A stretch of DNA of 36,350 bases from Spirogloea muscicola. Lineage: Eukaryota; Streptophyta; Zygnematophyceae; Spirogloeales; Spirogloeaceae. Positions 34,401-36,350 of the stretch are shown piece after piece. Location: contig WELB01000128.1 in NCBI GenBank assembly GCA_009602725.1, positions 56,413-92,762 of the forward strand, read 5' to 3'. The position numbers and the translations under genes were made by a program. The notes beneath the pieces are model-generated. The model had not been told where the DNA came from, searched no databases, and was given only the letters and a program-made list of their open reading frames with translations. Every line of letters begins with the position of its first letter. Position 1 is the first letter of the stretch.

Positions 34401-36350
34401 CAGGGATGCCGCCTCATCGCCGGCGCACTCGCCAGCATCCTCCAGCAGCGCCTCCTCCACAGCCAGCCGGTAGTCGCCTGGTCGTTGCTTGCTCATCAGC
34501 GCCTGGCCTTGGAAGCTGCAATTGCAAGCAAGCACACTCATCAGCCGCATGCAAACCAAAGGCTTCACACTGCAGCTAGACATAACAAACAAGCAACAGT
34601 CACGGGGTGACGATGGCTAAGCTGTCAGCTCTAGCCGGGGACCTTGACTGGACTATGACATGAGGCAGCGGGCGTACCAGGCCAAGTAGTCCAAGAATGG
34701 AACGATCATGCCCTGCTTCACCCACGCATAGTCCTGCCGCAACAGCAGAGCGATAAACCCCAGTTAGTACTCTAATCGCAACCTGAGATGCACGGTCACA
34801 ACTGGGACTGACAGATGAGATGCTGCTGTCCTCACCCGCTTGTGCTTCTTGACGGCAGGCGGCCCGAAGAAGACGACACAAAGAGCGCCGGGGCTGGCCA
34901 GGGCCCGCACGCCATCCGGGGCATCGTTGACGGGGTCGACAACGCGCGCCGGCCAAAAGGGGTCGTGCTTCTGGCCCGACCGCGCCCACACCAGATCGCC
35001 GACCTCAAACTCCTCCAGCCGGTGACCCGCTGCGGTCGCTGCCGACGGTGGCGAAAGCACAGTGCGCAGCTGATGCTGTCTCTCGCGGCCCGCCGCCGCT
35101 GCTCCACCCGACAGCGGCCGGATGTCAGCCAGCCCAACGAGGTTGGCCGTTGCTGCCGGAAGTATCGCCACCTCCGCCTCAGCCAGCTCCGCGCGGGCGC
35201 TCCGCAGCGCCTCAGTCCGGGGCGACTCTGGCGGCGTGGCGGGCTTTGACGTCGCCGCATCCGCCTCCAGCATCTCTGTATCCGTGTTCAGAGCAGACGG
35301 CAGGAGGGCCGCCATTGCCAGCCCGGGCATGGCTGGCACTGGGACCGCCGTGGCACGCGGAGCACTGGCGGTGCTCGGGCGCTCGCTGTTGAAGGCACTG
35401 AGTGCCAGGATGTACTTGTACTCGGGCGTGTCAAACGGCGTCAGCGGCCCATCCCACAGCGGCGGCAGATAGCGTGCCGGAGCCGGGGCGGGAGGCCATG
35501 CCGCCGGCAGCGGCGTCCGCAGCAGCTCCAGGGCGCGCTTCTTGGGCGGCCGGCAGACCATGGCGGAGGACGCCGGCCTGGCGCACGGCCGCTGTGCATC
35601 GGCTTCAGGGGCCGGTGGCCTTGGGCGCTTCTCCGCCGGCGGCCACGGCTCCTCGCCCGGCTCCACCCGCAGCTTCTTGACGCGGTGCCGGAAGGAGCGC
35701 CGTGTCACAGCGACGGCCGCCGCCGCGTCCATGGCTGCCGCCATCGTCACGCACCGCAGGTCCAGCTCCTGGGCGCTGTCGCCGCACTCGTGCAGCGGCT
35801 GGCGAGCGCGCCAGCCCTGCGCCGCAGGCCGAGGCTCACGTCAGGAGCCATGGCCTCAGTCGATCTCCTGACTAACCACATGGGCGACTAGAGGTTGTCG
35901 AGCTGACCTCTTCTGGCGATGGCGGCGTGGCTGGGGCCTCGCCACCGCCGTCGCCGTCGCCGCGGCCGACGCCGGCGCCGGCGCCGGCGTCGGCGACGAG
36001 CTCGGCGGCCCCGTCCTCCTCAGATGGAGCCCGCTTGGCGGGCGTGACATGGCGCTGGACCGCGCCTGTGCGTGTGACGGCCCCAGCTCGCTGCGATGGC
36101 TGCGGCGGCGGCGGCGCCGCTAGCGCCTCCGACGACGCCGCGGCAGCGTCCGGCGACGGCACCGCGGATTGCGGGGGCTGCGACAGCTGCGGCGCAGGCT
36201 TTGGCGTAGCCCTCTCCGAGCTCCTGAGAAGGCGCCGGCTGCTGTCCTCCGAGCTGGCGGGGGCGGGCCACGGACGCTTGCGAGGCGGCGGCAGCGGTGC
36301 CGGCGAGCACGGCGGCAAGCGCGGCGAAGACTGCCGCGGCGGCGGCGGCG
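28482..36350 (-). CDS. ATX-like: Trithorax-type histone H3 lysine methyltransferase, PWWP-PHD-ePHD-SET (ATX3/4/5-like; 5' partial)
   Basis: This nuclear enzyme is expected to methylate histone H3, probably Lys4. Firm exons include 36350-35908, 35816-34836, 34733-34678, 34515-34260, 34143-34027, 33829-33761, 33586-33518, 33347-33229, 33103-33017, 31471-31326, 30800-30727 and the last, about 28575-28482. A Pro/Ala-rich leader precedes the PWWP domain ([23 protein letters not shown]). Next are [13 protein letters not shown], the PHD zinc ligands ([40 protein letters not shown]), the block [17 protein letters not shown] and the extended PHD ([37 protein letters not shown]). SET follows with [47 protein letters not shown] and DELTYDYRF, then post-[16 protein letters not shown] and TGA. 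No FYRN/FYRC domain was seen. The start lies beyond the right edge. Confidence 0.93.
32345..32381. repeat. Short tandem duplication in an ATX intron
   Basis: CCTTAAGATACAA occurs twice with AGG-CC between, giving a unit of about 17 bases. It sits in non-coding sequence and has no obvious function. Confidence 0.7.
34144..34259 (-). other. GC-AG intron in the ATX gene
   Basis: The exon 34515-34260 ends SMDE and is followed by GCAAGC; no in-frame GT donor is near. The next exon starts after CACGCAG with [10 protein letters not shown]. The join keeps phase 0 and leads directly into the conserved PHD cysteines. Confidence 0.65.

Overview
This is an intron-rich nuclear segment, most likely from a chlorophyte green alga. 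The evidence is its gene content: a chloroplast-lineage Hsp33, plant-type copper and zinc P1B ATPases, and a plant ATX-type trithorax methyltransferase. Other evidence is the GC-rich 5' exons, the many short spliced exons, and TGTAA (the chlorophyte poly(A) signal) downstream of four of the five host genes. Genus and species cannot be read from the sequence. No tRNA, rRNA, CRISPR or bacterial operon structure was seen.

Layout. 1-123 is a pure A run at the edge. 157-2336 (+) is Hsp33, cut at its 5' end. 3105-8671 (-) is a 14-exon copper P1B-1 ATPase of the RAN1/HMA7 type. About 9130-16500 is a nest of non-LTR retrotransposon: one long copy with a reverse transcriptase and a putative nuclease tail, plus at least five truncated 3' ends that carry a recurring GGCTGGC hairpin. 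16596-23015 (+) is a 14-exon zinc/cadmium P1B-2 ATPase. About 23830-24141 is another retroelement tail. 25223-27881 (-) is an eight-exon class A beta-lactamase-fold serine hydrolase. 28482-36350 (-) is a PWWP-PHD-ePHD-SET histone methyltransferase of the ATX3/4/5 type, open at the right edge.

How the parts relate. The two heavy-metal pumps are arranged head to head, and the retroelement nest fills the space between their 5' ends. A relic of the element lies about 110 bases from the zinc pump start codon. Hsp33 and the copper pump are convergent, as are the zinc pump and the beta-lactamase-like gene. The beta-lactamase-like gene and the ATX gene are in tandem. Exon models were built by hand from protein family conservation, splice consensus and reading phase. 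For the copper pump, zinc pump, Hsp33 and lactamase-like gene, the exon lengths add to whole codons without internal stops.

Most notable points: an intron-containing beta-lactamase-fold gene with all three active-site motifs; four frame-supported GC-AG introns in three genes; an Hsp33 lacking the first zinc cysteine; and the repeated hairpin at the 3' ends of the retroelement family.
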